A DNA stretch of 64,000 nucleotides from Luteibacter pinisoli (GCF_006385595.1 NZ_CP041046.1:2666001-2730000); one strand, 5' to 3'. Counted from the first letter of the stretch, positions 41,334 through 51,029 are shown. Numbers and translations are program-made. Notes: generated by a model from the sequence alone, not told the origin.

Positions 41334-42359
41334 GTGATCGGCCGGTTCTTCAGGAAGCTGTTTGGTGCCCGCACGCCCGTGCCCCCGGCAAAGCACGAAG
41401 GGCATACCTTCGTGAGCGTGGCCGTGGAACACCCCGGGCCCACCAACGCCATCGCGGCCGAGGAAATCGAAGACCGCTTCTACCGCATGCTGCTCGGCGT
41501 GGCGCCGTCGGCCGACCTGGCCATGAGCGCGACCGAACAGGCCGCGGCGCGCCGCGTGCGCGATGCCTTCGGCACGGAGCGCTTCGATGTCGGCACCCTG
41601 CCCCGCCTGCCGTCGGTGGTGCCGCAGCTGATGCGCTCGCTGCGCAACGACGACAGCAGCAGCCGCACGCTGGCCGAGCAGATCAGCCGGGATACCGTGC
41701 TGGTGGGCGAGATCATCCGCGTCGCCAACAGCGCTTACTTCCGCACCGCCCGCCCGGTAACCGGCCTGCCGCAGGCGATCACCCTGCTGGGCCAGAACGG
41801 CCTGCGCCGGGTGGTGATGCAGCTGGTGATGCGGCCGATCCTGCGCACCGATACCGACGCACTCAGCCGCGCCGCGGGCGACCGCCTGTGGGAGCACGCC
41901 GAGCGCTGCGCGCGCACCTGCGTGTTCCTCAGCCGCCCGGCGGCCGATCCGTTTGAAGCCTTCCTTGCCGGCCTGGTCAGCCAGACCGGGGCGCAGACCA
42001 TCATGCTGGAGCTCGACGCGGCCGGGCTCGCCCAGCTCAGCCTGAGCCGCCCGTTTGTCGCGGCACTCGGCCAGCAGGTGGAACGGCTGTCGCTCCACGC
42101 CGCCCGCCACTGGCAGTTTCCTTCCCGCGTGGTCCAGGCCCTGGCGGAGCGCGCGGATCCCGCGGACGCGGGCGCACGCACGCCGCTGGGGCGCGCGCTG
42201 CTGGCGGCCAGCCGCGTGGCGATGCTGGATGTGCTGGTGGAACAAGGCCTGGCCGACCCGGACAGCGTGCTGCTGGCCACGCCGACCCAGGGCTTCAACC
42301 AGGAGCGCCTGGTCGCGGCCCGCGACGACCTCCGCACGCCGACGGCGGCGGAGGCCTGA
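41334..42359 (+). CDS. HDOD-domain signalling protein
   Basis: 341 residues from GTG 41334 (MIGRFFRKLFG; GAGG upstream). The HDOD core is about 90-290: LPRLPSVVPQLMRSLRND, AEQISRDTVLVGEIIRVANS, PVTGLPQAITLLGQNGLRRV. HDOD domains are HD-like but usually lack metal-binding histidines, and act in signalling and motility control. Soluble; no partner domain such as EAL or GGDEF is attached. A later, longer frame back to 40413 overlaps the neighbour and was rejected. Confidence 0.85.
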   Translation: MIGRFFRKLFGARTPVPPAKHEGHTFVSVAVEHPGPTNAIAAEEIEDRFYRMLLGVAPSADLAMSATEQAAARRVRDAFGTERFDVGTLPRLPSVVPQLMRSLRNDDSSSRTLAEQISRDTVLVGEIIRVANSAYFRTARPVTGLPQAITLLGQNGLRRVVMQLVMRPILRTDTDALSRAAGDRLWEHAERCARTCVFLSRPAADPFEAFLAGLVSQTGAQTIMLELDAAGLAQLSLSRPFVAALGQQVERLSLHAARHWQFPSRVVQALAERADPADAGARTPLGRALLAASRVAMLDVLVEQGLADPDSVLLATPTQGFNQERLVAARDDLRTPTAAEA

Positions 42360-42372
42360 GGCACCTGCTCGC

Positions 42373-42900
42373 TTAGCGGTGCACGCCCGTGGCGACGACG
42401 TCCGTCCACAGCTGGCTGGCGAGGTCACGCGACGCCGACTGCAACAGCGCCGGCACCTGCACGTCGAAGCGCGGCTCGGCGGCGTTCAGCGGCATGGACT
42501 GGCTGACGCGGTAGCCCTTCGCCACCACCTTGCCGCGGGCGACGATGCGGCAATCGGCCTGCATGTCGATCGTGGTCACCGGGGTATCCGCCTTCGGGGC
42601 GGCCGCGACCACCACCTGCATGTTGCGGCAGCCCACGATCAGGTCGGTGAAGTACTTCGGCTGCAGGTCACGGCGCAGCTGCGCCTGGATGACCGAAACC
42701 ACATCCGGGGCCACCTGCACGTGGGCCGTCGTATCCAGGCCCTTGACGTTGAGGACGGCGGCGCCCTTGTTTTCCACGGTGAGCCACGGCGAATCCGGGC
42801 TGGCTGCCACCATGCGGCTGGCATCGGCATCGATCACGGCTTTGCCGCCACAGGCGGACAACAACATGGCCGCGGCGGCGGCCAACAAACACTTCGTCAC
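42373..42900 (-). CDS. Predicted lipoprotein
   Basis: 175 residues with a GTG start at 42900. The signal reads MTKCLLAAAAAMLLSACGG, with a lipobox LLSAC at about 13-17. The mature part (SRMVAASPDSPWLTVENKGA, VLNVKGLDTT) is beta-like with one internal cysteine pair region (LIVGCRNM, ADCRIVA). It resembles small envelope lipoproteins of unknown function (YajG-like in spirit, not assigned). Convergent with the HDOD gene. Confidence 0.72.
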   Translation of the reverse strand: MTKCLLAAAAAMLLSACGGKAVIDADASRMVAASPDSPWLTVENKGAAVLNVKGLDTTAHVQVAPDVVSVIQAQLRRDLQPKYFTDLIVGCRNMQVVVAAAPKADTPVTTIDMQADCRIVARGKVVAKGYRVSQSMPLNAAEPRFDVQVPALLQSASRDLASQLWTDVVATGVHR

Positions 42901-43059
42901 TTCCAATCCCCTGATTTCCCCCGGACACAAGTCGAGAAGCGTAACGGCTGGCCCCCACCGGCGGCAAGGAACCGTTTCACAGTGTGTTCTGCCGGATTTG
43001 CCTCTACGCGCCGGGCACGCGCCGCCGATAGTCCTTGGATGTACATATGGATCTCCATC

Positions 43060-43302
43060 ATGGCCGGTGGCCCCCAGGACGGCGAGCGCTTCCAGCGCGA
43101 GTTCTACACGCCGCGCGCCACCCCACCGGCCATGCGCGCCAGCGACGGCCGGGTGTGCTGTCCGGTGGCGACGCGCACCACGCGGGCCGCGTCGGTCTGC
43201 GTGGTGGTCCATCCCCAGGCGCGGGACGAGGATATTGAGCGAGCCATCGATGCCATGGTGGGCGAGGCCGAGCGGCAGGAATTTCCGGCAAATACCCTAT
43301 AA
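43060..43302 (+). CDS. Small hypothetical protein
   Basis: 80 residues from ATG 43060 (MAGGPQDGERFQREFYTPRA), or 87 from ATG 43039. It has VCCPVATRTTRAASVCVVVH and an acidic C-terminal helix (DEDIERAIDAMVGEAERQE). It lies 159 bp downstream of the divergent lipoprotein start, and 43 bp before the Mrr-like gene in the same direction. The ribosome site is weak, so the call is tentative. Confidence 0.4.
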   Translation: MAGGPQDGERFQREFYTPRATPPAMRASDGRVCCPVATRTTRAASVCVVVHPQARDEDIERAIDAMVGEAERQEFPANTL

Positions 43303-43345
43303 GTGTATGATTGCTCTTTTCTAATCCTCGGGCAGGGGGTCCGTT

Positions 43346-44227
43346 TTGGCCTTTTCCGCGCATGCCTCTGACGCCGGCGACGCCCTCGCCCGGTTGAGCT
43401 GGCAAGATTTCGAGCACCTGTTGGCGGAGCACTACCGCGAGCAGGGCTACCGCGTGGAACTCGTCACCGCGCACGACCTCAAGGCCTTGGCCCACGCCGG
43501 CCTGGACATGCGCCTGCACCGCCAGAGCGAGACCGTGATCGTGCAGTGCGGCCACTGGGACGCGATCTTCGTGGACCTGGCCGAAGTGCAGGAGCTGCTG
43601 AGCACCATGCTGAACGAGGCGGCCAGCCGCGGCATCCTCGTCACCCGCGGCAGCTTCACCCAGGCCGCCCGCAACGCCGTGCGCCGCCAGCCGCGTGTGC
43701 ACCTGGTGGATGGCGACCTGCTGCGCGCCATGCTCAAGCTGCCCGACCACCTGGACACCGCCCCGCCGGGCAGCCGCCCCGCGGAGAAGGTGGCGCGCAC
43801 GGCCGCCGCCGCGCGGCGCCGTTCGCGTGGCGGTCGCTCCTATGTGATCCCGGTGGTCATGGGCGTGGTCATCGCCAGCCTGCTTGGCCTGTTCGCCTGG
43901 CGCGCCATGAGCACGCGCGATGGTGCCCCGCCGCCGGTGGCCGAGGCCGCCGCGCCGCCCGCGCCCGCGCCTGTGGCGCCTGCCGCCGTGTCGCCCGACC
44001 CCGGCGCCCTGCCCCCGACGACCGCCGCAGCCACCACCGTCGTGCCCGAGCGCCCCGTCATGACCTCGGCCGCCGCCCGCGATGCCGAGGCCGCCGCCCG
44101 CCTGGCGCATGAACTGGCCGAGCGCGAGCGCGCCAGCCGCGAAGAAGAAGCCGCACGCAATCGCAAGAAAACCGAAGATGCGTTGAAAGTGATGGAGCGC
44201 AACACCCGCGAGGTTGGCTCCTACTAA
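43346..44227 (+). CDS. Membrane-anchored Mrr-like protein lacking the catalytic Lys
   Basis: 293 residues, apparent TTG start after a strong GGGCAGGGGG site. LSWQDFEHLLAEHYREQGYR followed by AGLDMRLHRQSETVIVQCGH is the Mrr/restriction-endonuclease-like fold, which binds modified DNA in active members. D54 and Q67 are in place but the expected Lys after Q-C is G69 (QCGHW for QCKHW), so cleavage is doubtful. One membrane span follows at 166-185 (SYVIPVVMGVVIASLLGLFA). The rest is a Pro/Ala linker and an acidic/basic coiled tail, on the other side of the membrane. Members of this fold also serve as non-nuclease sensors. Function unclear. Confidence 0.72.
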   Translation: MAFSAHASDAGDALARLSWQDFEHLLAEHYREQGYRVELVTAHDLKALAHAGLDMRLHRQSETVIVQCGHWDAIFVDLAEVQELLSTMLNEAASRGILVTRGSFTQAARNAVRRQPRVHLVDGDLLRAMLKLPDHLDTAPPGSRPAEKVARTAAAARRRSRGGRSYVIPVVMGVVIASLLGLFAWRAMSTRDGAPPPVAEAAAPPAPAPVAPAAVSPDPGALPPTTAAATTVVPERPVMTSAAARDAEAAARLAHELAERERASREEEAARNRKKTEDALKVMERNTREVGSY

Positions 44228-44307
44228 TACCGCACGATCGTTCACGCGTTTGCCATACCCCCGGGCCTAGGCTGGGCCGCGACTTCCGTCGCTCCCCAGG
44301 CCTCCCC

Positions 44308-46674
44308 ATGACCGATACGCTGGATCCGGATCTGCTTCGCCGCATGCACGCCTACTGGCGCGCTGCGAACTACCTCACCGTCGGGCAGATCTACCTGCGC
44401 GACAACCCGATGCTCGAGGAGCCGCTGAAACGCGAGCACATCAAGCATCGCCTGCTGGGGCACTGGGGCACGACGACCGGCCTCAACTTCATCTACACCC
44501 ACCTCAATCGCGCCATCGTCCAGCGCGACCTCAACATGATCTACGTGATGGGCCCTGGCCACGGCGGCCCCGGCCCGGTGGCACACACGTACCTCGAAGG
44601 CTCGTACACCGAGATCTATCCGCGCATCGACCGCAGCAAGGCCGGCATGCGCGAACTGTTCCGCCAGTTCTCCTGGCCGTACGGCATCCCCAGCCACGTG
44701 GCGCCGGAAACCCCGGGCTCGATCCACGAAGGCGGTGAACTGGGCTATTCGCTGTCCCACGCGTTTGGCGCGGCGTACGACAATCCCGAGCTGATCGTCG
44801 CCTGCGTCGTCGGCGATGGCGAAGCGGAAACCGGTGCGCTCGCCACCAGCTGGCATTCGAACAAGTTCCTCAATCCCGTGACCGACGGCGCCGTGCTGCC
44901 GATCCTGCATCTGAACGGCTTCAAGATCGCCAACCCGACGGTGCTGGCGCGCATCGGCGACGACGACCTGCGCGACCTGATGCGCGGCTACGGCTACGAT
45001 CCGCACTTCGTCGAAGGCCATGAACCGGAAGCCATGCACCAGGCCTTCGCCGCGGCGCTGGATACCTGCCTGGATGCGATCCGCCAGATCCAGAAGGAAG
45101 CCCGCGAGGAAAGCGCCGACCAGGCCAAGCTGCCGCGCTGGCCGATGATCGTGTTCCGCAGCCCCAAGGGCTGGACCGGGCCCAAGGTGGTCGATGGCAA
45201 GCCCGTGGAAGGCACGTGGCGCGCGCACCAGGTGCCGCTGTCCAAGTTCGAGACCGACGAGCACGTGAAGCAGCTCGAAGACTGGATGAAGAGCTATAAC
45301 GCGCACGAGCTGTTTGACGAGGAAGGCCGCTTCCGCGAGGAATTCGCGTCGCTCGCGCCCACCGGCCAGCGCCGCATGGGCATGAACCCGCACGCCAACG
45401 GCGGCCTGCTGCTGAAGCCGTTGCACATGCCGCACTTCGCGCAGTTTGCCGAGGATGTGAAAACACCGGGCGACCACAAGGCCGAAATGACCCGCGTGCT
45501 CGGCCGTTTCCTGCGCGAGGTGATGCGCCAGAACATGCGCAGCTTCCGCGTGTTCGGCCCCGACGAGACGGCGTCGAATCGCCTTGAGGCCATTTACGAA
45601 GCCAGCCCGAAGACCTGGCTGGCCGAGTACGAAGCCGTCGACGAAGACCTCGCGCCCGATGGCCGCGTGATGGAAGTGCTCAGCGAGCACCAGTGCCAGG
45701 GCTGGCTGGAGGGCTACCTGCTCACCGGACGGCACGGCTTCTTCTCCTGCTACGAAGCCTTCATCCACATCATCGATTCGATGTTCAACCAGCATGCAAA
45801 GTGGCTGAAGACCACGCGCAAGATGGAATGGCGTCCGCCGATCGCCTCGCTGAATTACCTGCTGAGCTCGCACGTGTGGCACCAGGACCACAACGGCTTC
45901 TCGCACCAGGACCCGGGCTTTATCGACCACGTGGCGAACAAGAAATCCGAGATCGTGCGGATCTACCTGCCACCGGACACCAACTGCCTGCTCTCCGTGG
46001 CGGACCACTGCCTGCGCAGCCGCCACTACGTGAACGTGATCATCGCCGGCAAGCAGCCGGACTGGCAGTGGCTGGATATCGAATCGGCCGTGCGCCATTG
46101 CACCGCCGGTGCGGGCATCTGGGAATGGGCCGGCCGCGGCGGTGACGATCCGGATGTGGTGATGGCCTGCGCGGGCGACGCACCGACGGTGGAAGTGCTG
46201 GCCGCGGTGATGCTGCTGCGCGAGTACGTGCCTGACATCCGCATCCGCGTCGTCAACGTGGTGGACCTGATGTCGCTGGAGACGCCGGACGAACACCCGC
46301 ACGGCATGGACGACGACCGCTTCGACGACCTGTTCACCAAGGACAAGCCCGTGGTGTTCGCCTTCCACGGCTACCCCGGCATCGTGCACAAGCTGACCTA
46401 CCGCCGGCACAACCACGACAACTTCCATGTGCGTGGCTACAAGGAAGAAGGCACCACGACCACGGCGCTGGACATGATGGTGCTGAACAACATGGACCGC
46501 TTCCAGCTCGCCCTGGACGTGATCAACCGCGTGCCCCGCTTTGCCGGTGAACGCGAGAAGGCCACGCAGCGCTACTGGGCGGATATCCAGCGCCACAAGC
46601 TTTACGTGAGCGAACACGGCTGGGACCTGCCGGAAGTGCGCGACTGGCAGTGGAAAGCCGAGGACGCGAACTGA
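44308..46674 (+). CDS. xfp: Phosphoketolase
   Basis: 788 residues, full length. GPGHGGPGPVAHTYLEGSYT, HEGGELGYSLSHAFGA and the TPP-binding VGDGEAETG are family motifs; the C-terminal domain contains ETPDEHPHGMDD and FAFHGYPGI. It cleaves xylulose 5-phosphate (and often fructose 6-phosphate) with phosphate to acetyl phosphate and a shorter sugar phosphate. Its TGA overlaps the ackA start (TGATG), so acetyl phosphate goes directly to acetate and ATP. Confidence 0.96.
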   Translation: MTDTLDPDLLRRMHAYWRAANYLTVGQIYLRDNPMLEEPLKREHIKHRLLGHWGTTTGLNFIYTHLNRAIVQRDLNMIYVMGPGHGGPGPVAHTYLEGSYTEIYPRIDRSKAGMRELFRQFSWPYGIPSHVAPETPGSIHEGGELGYSLSHAFGAAYDNPELIVACVVGDGEAETGALATSWHSNKFLNPVTDGAVLPILHLNGFKIANPTVLARIGDDDLRDLMRGYGYDPHFVEGHEPEAMHQAFAAALDTCLDAIRQIQKEAREESADQAKLPRWPMIVFRSPKGWTGPKVVDGKPVEGTWRAHQVPLSKFETDEHVKQLEDWMKSYNAHELFDEEGRFREEFASLAPTGQRRMGMNPHANGGLLLKPLHMPHFAQFAEDVKTPGDHKAEMTRVLGRFLREVMRQNMRSFRVFGPDETASNRLEAIYEASPKTWLAEYEAVDEDLAPDGRVMEVLSEHQCQGWLEGYLLTGRHGFFSCYEAFIHIIDSMFNQHAKWLKTTRKMEWRPPIASLNYLLSSHVWHQDHNGFSHQDPGFIDHVANKKSEIVRIYLPPDTNCLLSVADHCLRSRHYVNVIIAGKQPDWQWLDIESAVRHCTAGAGIWEWAGRGGDDPDVVMACAGDAPTVEVLAAVMLLREYVPDIRIRVVNVVDLMSLETPDEHPHGMDDDRFDDLFTKDKPVVFAFHGYPGIVHKLTYRRHNHDNFHVRGYKEEGTTTTALDMMVLNNMDRFQLALDVINRVPRFAGEREKATQRYWADIQRHKLYVSEHGWDLPEVRDWQWKAEDAN

Positions 46675-47699
46675 TGCCGCGGCACATCCTCGCCCTCAAT
46701 ACCGGTTCGTCCTCCCTGAAATACGGGCTTTACCGGGTGGATGGCGAGGTGTGCGAGCCACTGTTATCGGACCAGGCCGACGCACCGGGCGGCGATGCCG
46801 ACCCGGTGCAGGCGATCGTGACGACGTTGCGCGAGAAGAAGCTGCCCTCGCCCGATGCCATCGGCCACCGCATCGTGCACGGCGGCCCGAACATCCGCAC
46901 GCATGCGCTGATCGACGACGCGCTGATGCAGCACCTGGAGGAAGCCAAAGCGTTCGCGCCGCTGCACGTGCCCGCGGCGGTGGCGATGGTGAAGCGTGCC
47001 CGCGAGGCCTTTCCGGGCACACCCGAAGTGGCCTGCTTCGATACGGCCTTCCACGCGACGATGCCACTGGTCGCCAAAACCCTGCCGCTACCCGCGGACC
47101 TGCGCGAAGGCGGCATCGAGCGCTACGGCTTCCACGGCCTGTCGTATGAGTCCATCGTGCGCCAGCTCGGTGCCAGCCTTCCCTCGCGCGTGGTGATCGC
47201 CCACCTGGGCAATGGCGCCAGCCTGTGCGCGGTACGCGATGGCCAGTCCATCGACACCACCATGGGCCTCACCCCCACCGGCGGCATCGTCATGGGCACG
47301 CGCCCCGGCGACCTGGATCCCGGCGTGCTGCTGTACCTGATGCGTGAGAAGGGCTACGACGCGGAACGGCTGGAGACGCTCGTGGATCGCGAGTCGGGCC
47401 TGAAAGGCTTGTCCGGCGGGATCAGCGACATGCGCAAGCTGCATGCGTCGAACGACGAAGCGTCGAAGCTGGCGCTCGATGTGTTCGTCCACGTGGCGCG
47501 CAAGCAGATCGCCGCCATGGTCGCGTCGCTAGGCGGGTTGGACCTGCTCGTCTTCACCGGTGGCATCGGCGAGAACGATGTGAAAACCCGCGAGGCGATC
47601 CTCGCGGGTCTGCAGTGGATGGGCGACTTCAACAGCCGCGTCATCCCCACCGAGGAAGACGCGCAGATCGCCCGCCACACCGCCCGCCTGGCGAATTAG
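46674..47699 (+). CDS. ackA: Acetate kinase
   Basis: 341 residues, short compared with the usual 395-400. The core motifs are present: NTGSSSLKYGLYRV, IGHRIVHGG, RYGFHGLSYES, IAHLGNGASLCAV and VFTGGIGENDVKTRE. It makes ATP and acetate from acetyl phosphate supplied by the phosphoketolase. Begins in the xfp stop codon. The shortness looks spread over several loops rather than a truncation. It converges with fumarase, overlapping by 4 bp. Confidence 0.92.
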   Translation: MPRHILALNTGSSSLKYGLYRVDGEVCEPLLSDQADAPGGDADPVQAIVTTLREKKLPSPDAIGHRIVHGGPNIRTHALIDDALMQHLEEAKAFAPLHVPAAVAMVKRAREAFPGTPEVACFDTAFHATMPLVAKTLPLPADLREGGIERYGFHGLSYESIVRQLGASLPSRVVIAHLGNGASLCAVRDGQSIDTTMGLTPTGGIVMGTRPGDLDPGVLLYLMREKGYDAERLETLVDRESGLKGLSGGISDMRKLHASNDEASKLALDVFVHVARKQIAAMVASLGGLDLLVFTGGIGENDVKTREAILAGLQWMGDFNSRVIPTEEDAQIARHTARLAN

Positions 47700-49213
47700 A
47701 CGACGACGACCGGGATCTTGCCGATCTTCGAGCGCCACACCTTCGGGCCGGTTTCATGCACCGAGGTGCCTTGGCTGTCGACGGCGACGGTGACCGGCAT
47801 GTCCTGCACGTCGAACTCGTAGATCGCTTCCATGCCGAGGTCTTCGAAGGCCAGCACGCGCGAGCTCTTGATCGCCTTCGACACCAGGTAGGCGGCGCCG
47901 CCGACGGCCATCAGGTACACGGCCTTGTTATCGCGGATGGCATCGATGGCGGTGGGGCCGCGCTCGGACTTGCCGACCATGCCGAGCAGGCCAGTGGTTT
48001 CCAGCATCTGGCGGGTGAACTTGTCCATGCGCGTGGCGGTGGTCGGGCCAGCGGGGCCGACGACTTCGTCACGCACCGGATCCACCGGGCCCACGTAGTA
48101 GATGAAGCGGTTGGTGAAGTCCACCGGCAGCGTTTCGCCGCGGTTGAGCATGTCGATCATCCGCTTGTGCGCGGCGTCGCGGCCGGTGAGCAGCTTGCCG
48201 TTGAGCAGGATGGTTTCACCCGGCTGCCAGCTGTTCACTTCTTCGCGGGTGATCGTGTCGAGGTTCACCCGGCGGCCCTTGGACGAGTCGTAGGTGAGCT
48301 TCGGCCAGTCTTCCAGCGACGGCGGATCGAGCATCACCGGGCCGGAGCCGTCCATCACGAAGTGCGCGTGGCGCGTGGCCGCGCAGTTGGGGATGATCGC
48401 CACCGGCAGGTTGGCGGCATGCGTCGGGTAGTCGCTGACCTTCACGTCGAGCACGGTGGTCAGGCCACCGAGGCCCTGCGCGCCGATGCCGAGCGCGTTG
48501 ACCTTCTCGTACAGCTCCAGGCGCAGCTCTTCGGCGCGGTTGGACGGGCCACGGGCCTGAAGGTCAGTGATGTCGATCGGCTCCATCAGCGATTCCTTCG
48601 CCAGCAGCATCGCCTTCTCGGCGGTGCCGCCGATGCCGATGCCGAGCATGCCCGGCGGGCACCAGCCGGCGCCCATCGTCGGCACCGTCTTAAGCACCCA
48701 GTCGACGATGGAGTCGGAGGGGTTGAGCATGGCGAACTTGGACTTCGCTTCCGAACCGCCGCCCTTGGCCGCCACGGTCACGTCGAGCTTATCGCCCGGC
48801 ACGATGGAGACGTTGATGACGGCCGGGGTATTGTCGCGCGTGTTCATGCGCTTGCCCGCCGGATCCGCCAGCACCGAAGCGCGCAGCTTGTTGTCCGGGT
48901 GGTTGTAGGCACGGCGAACACCCTCGTTCACCATGTCTTCCACGCTCATCGTGGCATCGTCCCAGCGCACGTTCATGCCCACCTTGAGGAACACGGTGAC
49001 GATGCCGGTGTCCTGGCAGATCGGCCGGTGGCCCTCGGCGCACATGCGCGAGTTGATCAGGATCTGGGCGATGGCATCCTTTGCCGCCGGGGACTCTTCG
49101 CGCTCGTAGGCGGCGGTGAGATTCCGGATGTAGTCCACCGGGTGATAGTAGGAGATGTACTGGAGGGCGTCGGCGACGCTCTGGATGAGGTCGTCCTGCT
49201 TGATCGAGGTCAT
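47696..49213 (-). CDS. fumA: Class I fumarate hydratase
   Basis: 505 residues from ATG 49213. The iron-sulfur ligands are GHRPICQDTGI, MGAGWCPPGMLGIGIGG and PNCAATRHAHF. The C-terminal swivel domain has GPAGPTTATRMDKF. Converts fumarate to malate with an oxygen-sensitive [4Fe-4S] cluster. The exact paralogue name (fumA or fumB) cannot be told from sequence alone. Confidence 0.94.
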   Translation of the reverse strand: MTSIKQDDLIQSVADALQYISYYHPVDYIRNLTAAYEREESPAAKDAIAQILINSRMCAEGHRPICQDTGIVTVFLKVGMNVRWDDATMSVEDMVNEGVRRAYNHPDNKLRASVLADPAGKRMNTRDNTPAVINVSIVPGDKLDVTVAAKGGGSEAKSKFAMLNPSDSIVDWVLKTVPTMGAGWCPPGMLGIGIGGTAEKAMLLAKESLMEPIDITDLQARGPSNRAEELRLELYEKVNALGIGAQGLGGLTTVLDVKVSDYPTHAANLPVAIIPNCAATRHAHFVMDGSGPVMLDPPSLEDWPKLTYDSSKGRRVNLDTITREEVNSWQPGETILLNGKLLTGRDAAHKRMIDMLNRGETLPVDFTNRFIYYVGPVDPVRDEVVGPAGPTTATRMDKFTRQMLETTGLLGMVGKSERGPTAIDAIRDNKAVYLMAVGGAAYLVSKAIKSSRVLAFEDLGMEAIYEFDVQDMPVTVAVDSQGTSVHETGPKVWRSKIGKIPVVVV

Positions 49214-49330
49214 GTCGCTTCCGCTGGCTCGCTGGGCTGGCAAAACACCAATTTTAGCCTACCTGAGGCGGTGTAAGGTGGCCGGGCCTGCCCCGGTCTA
49301 TCTCCTGGCACCCCCGCAAACGGAGTTCCC

Positions 49331-50302
49331 ATGCGCCCCCGCTTCCGTACCGCCCTGTTCGCCCTCGCTTTCCTGGCCGCCGCCGTGGGCTTTGCCCAGC
49401 CGGCCGCCGCGGCGCAGACCGCCCCTGAGTTCGCCGGCATCGCCGCCTGGCAGAACTCGAAGCCACTGACCATGCAGGGCCTGCGCGGCAAGGTGGTGCT
49501 CATCGATTTCTGGGCATACTCGTGCATTAACTGCCTGCGCACCCTGCCCCACGTCACCCGCTGGTACGACCAGTACAAGGACAAGGGCCTGGTGGTGGTC
49601 GGCGTGCATTCCCCGGAATTCGCCTTCGAAAAGCAGGATGGCAACGTCCGCGACGCCATCAGGAAGTTCAACATCCATTACCCGGTGGCCCAGGACAACG
49701 ACCTCGCCACGTGGGACGCCTGGGATAACCAGTACTGGCCGGCCGAGTACCTGGTGGACCAGCGCGGCAATGTCGTGGCCCACCACTTCGGTGAGGGCAA
49801 CTACATGGAGATGGAGAACGCCATCCGCACCCTGCTCGGCCTGCCGCGCCTGGCGGACGCCGCCGCGGGCGCCGACAAGGACGCCCCGGACTTCAACCAG
49901 CTGGGCTCGCCGGAGATGTACTTCGGCAGCGACCGCAGCAAGAACAACGCAAGCCCCGAGGGCGACCGCACAGGCACCCGTGACTTCACCGCCCCGGCGC
50001 GGCTGGAGCTTAACCAGTTCGCCCTGGTCGGGCGCTGGGAGATCGGCCGGCAGAACGCCACGCTGGACAGCGCCAGCGGCGAAATCCGCCTGCATTTCAA
50101 GGCGAAGAAGGTGCACATGGTGGCCAGCGCCAACGACCCGGTAACCCTGGAGATCGCCGTGGACGGCAAGCCGCAGGCCCCGGTCACCGTCCAGGCCTCG
50201 CAGCTCTACACCCTGTTCGACGGCGACGGCTACAAGGACCACGTGCTCACCATCAAGATCCCCAAGGCCAACTTCCACGCCTTTACCTTCACGTTCGGCT
50301 AA
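49331..50302 (+). CDS. Periplasmic thioredoxin-like protein (DipZ-type C-terminal part)
   Basis: 323 residues with a signal peptide (MRPRFRTALFALAFLAAAVG, cleaved after AAA near residue 28). The thioredoxin/AhpC-TSA domain contains FWAYSCINCLRTLP with the CxxC pair. QYWPAEYLVDQRGNV and a beta-rich C-terminal half follow, matching the periplasmic half of DipZ/CcdA-linked proteins but without the membrane part. It should exchange disulphides in the periplasm. Its electron donor is not next door. Confidence 0.85.
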   Translation: MRPRFRTALFALAFLAAAVGFAQPAAAAQTAPEFAGIAAWQNSKPLTMQGLRGKVVLIDFWAYSCINCLRTLPHVTRWYDQYKDKGLVVVGVHSPEFAFEKQDGNVRDAIRKFNIHYPVAQDNDLATWDAWDNQYWPAEYLVDQRGNVVAHHFGEGNYMEMENAIRTLLGLPRLADAAAGADKDAPDFNQLGSPEMYFGSDRSKNNASPEGDRTGTRDFTAPARLELNQFALVGRWEIGRQNATLDSASGEIRLHFKAKKVHMVASANDPVTLEIAVDGKPQAPVTVQASQLYTLFDGDGYKDHVLTIKIPKANFHAFTFTFG

Positions 50303-50312
50303 AGGCGTCTCC

Positions 50313-50385
50313 TACGATATATCGGCGAGGGGTTGCCAAGAGTGTTTCTTAAGATATATCGTACGATCACTACGTACGATATATC
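50313..50385. promoter_or_regulatory. PadR-type operator region upstream of padR
   Basis: A perfect inverted repeat with 13-bp arms, GATATATCGTACG (50353-50365) and CGTACGATATATC (50373-50385), separated by ATCACTA. A half site, TACGATATATCG, lies at 50313-50324. It stands 12 bp before the padR ATG and contrasts strongly with the GC-rich surroundings, so it should be the autoregulatory site. Confidence 0.85.
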
Positions 50386-50396
50386 GGAGAACCCCC

Positions 50397-51029
50397 ATGC
50401 ACTTTTTCCACCACGCCAAGCGCCACCTCCGCGACGACCTGCACCAGCGTTTCCACGAGCACTTCGCGGCCATCGGCCGGGGCGGCGGCCGTTTCGGCGG
50501 TGGCCCGTTCGGCTTTGACGAACGTGAAGGCGGCCGCGGTGGCCGTGGCGGCGGCCGGTTTGGCGGCGGCCGCATGTTCGGCACCGGCGACCTGCGCCTG
50601 CTGCTCCTGGCCCTGATCGAAGAGCAGCCGCGCCACGGCTACGAGCTCATCCGCACCATCGAAGAGATGTTCGACGGCCAGTACAGCCCGAGCCCCGGCG
50701 CCATCTACCCCACCCTGACCATGCTCGAGGAACTGGGCTACGCCCGGGTCGAGGCGGAGACCGGCGGCAAGAAGCTCTACGCCATCACCGACGAAGGCCG
50801 CGCCTTCCTCACCGAAAACCGCGACACGCTGGACGCGCTGACCGAACGCCTGCAGGTGATGTCCCGGCACATGCGCCGGATGACCGTGCCCAATGAAGTG
50901 CGCGAGGCAATGCATGTGCTGAAGCACCAACTGATCAACCACCACAAGAGCTGGGACGAGGCGGAATTCAAGCGCGTCGCCAGCATCCTCGAAGCCGCCG
51001 CCAAACAGATCGCGGAGCGCCAGGGATGA
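50397..51029 (+). CDS. PadR-family regulator, YqjI/NfeR type
   Basis: 210 residues. The N-terminus is His-rich (MHFFHHAKRHLRDDLHQRFH), followed by a Gly/Arg/Phe-rich tract (about 28-62). The PadR winged helix starts at about 63 (GDLRLLLLALIEEQPRHGYE; SPSPGAIYPTLTMLEELGYA; GGKKLYAITDEG). YqjI of E. coli has the same His-rich N-terminus plus PadR architecture, binds nickel, and represses the adjacent ferric reductase gene. Here too the next gene is a siderophore-interacting protein, overlapping by 4 bp. Confidence 0.88.
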   Translation: MHFFHHAKRHLRDDLHQRFHEHFAAIGRGGGRFGGGPFGFDEREGGRGGRGGGRFGGGRMFGTGDLRLLLLALIEEQPRHGYELIRTIEEMFDGQYSPSPGAIYPTLTMLEELGYARVEAETGGKKLYAITDEGRAFLTENRDTLDALTERLQVMSRHMRRMTVPNEVREAMHVLKHQLINHHKSWDEAEFKRVASILEAAAKQIAERQG

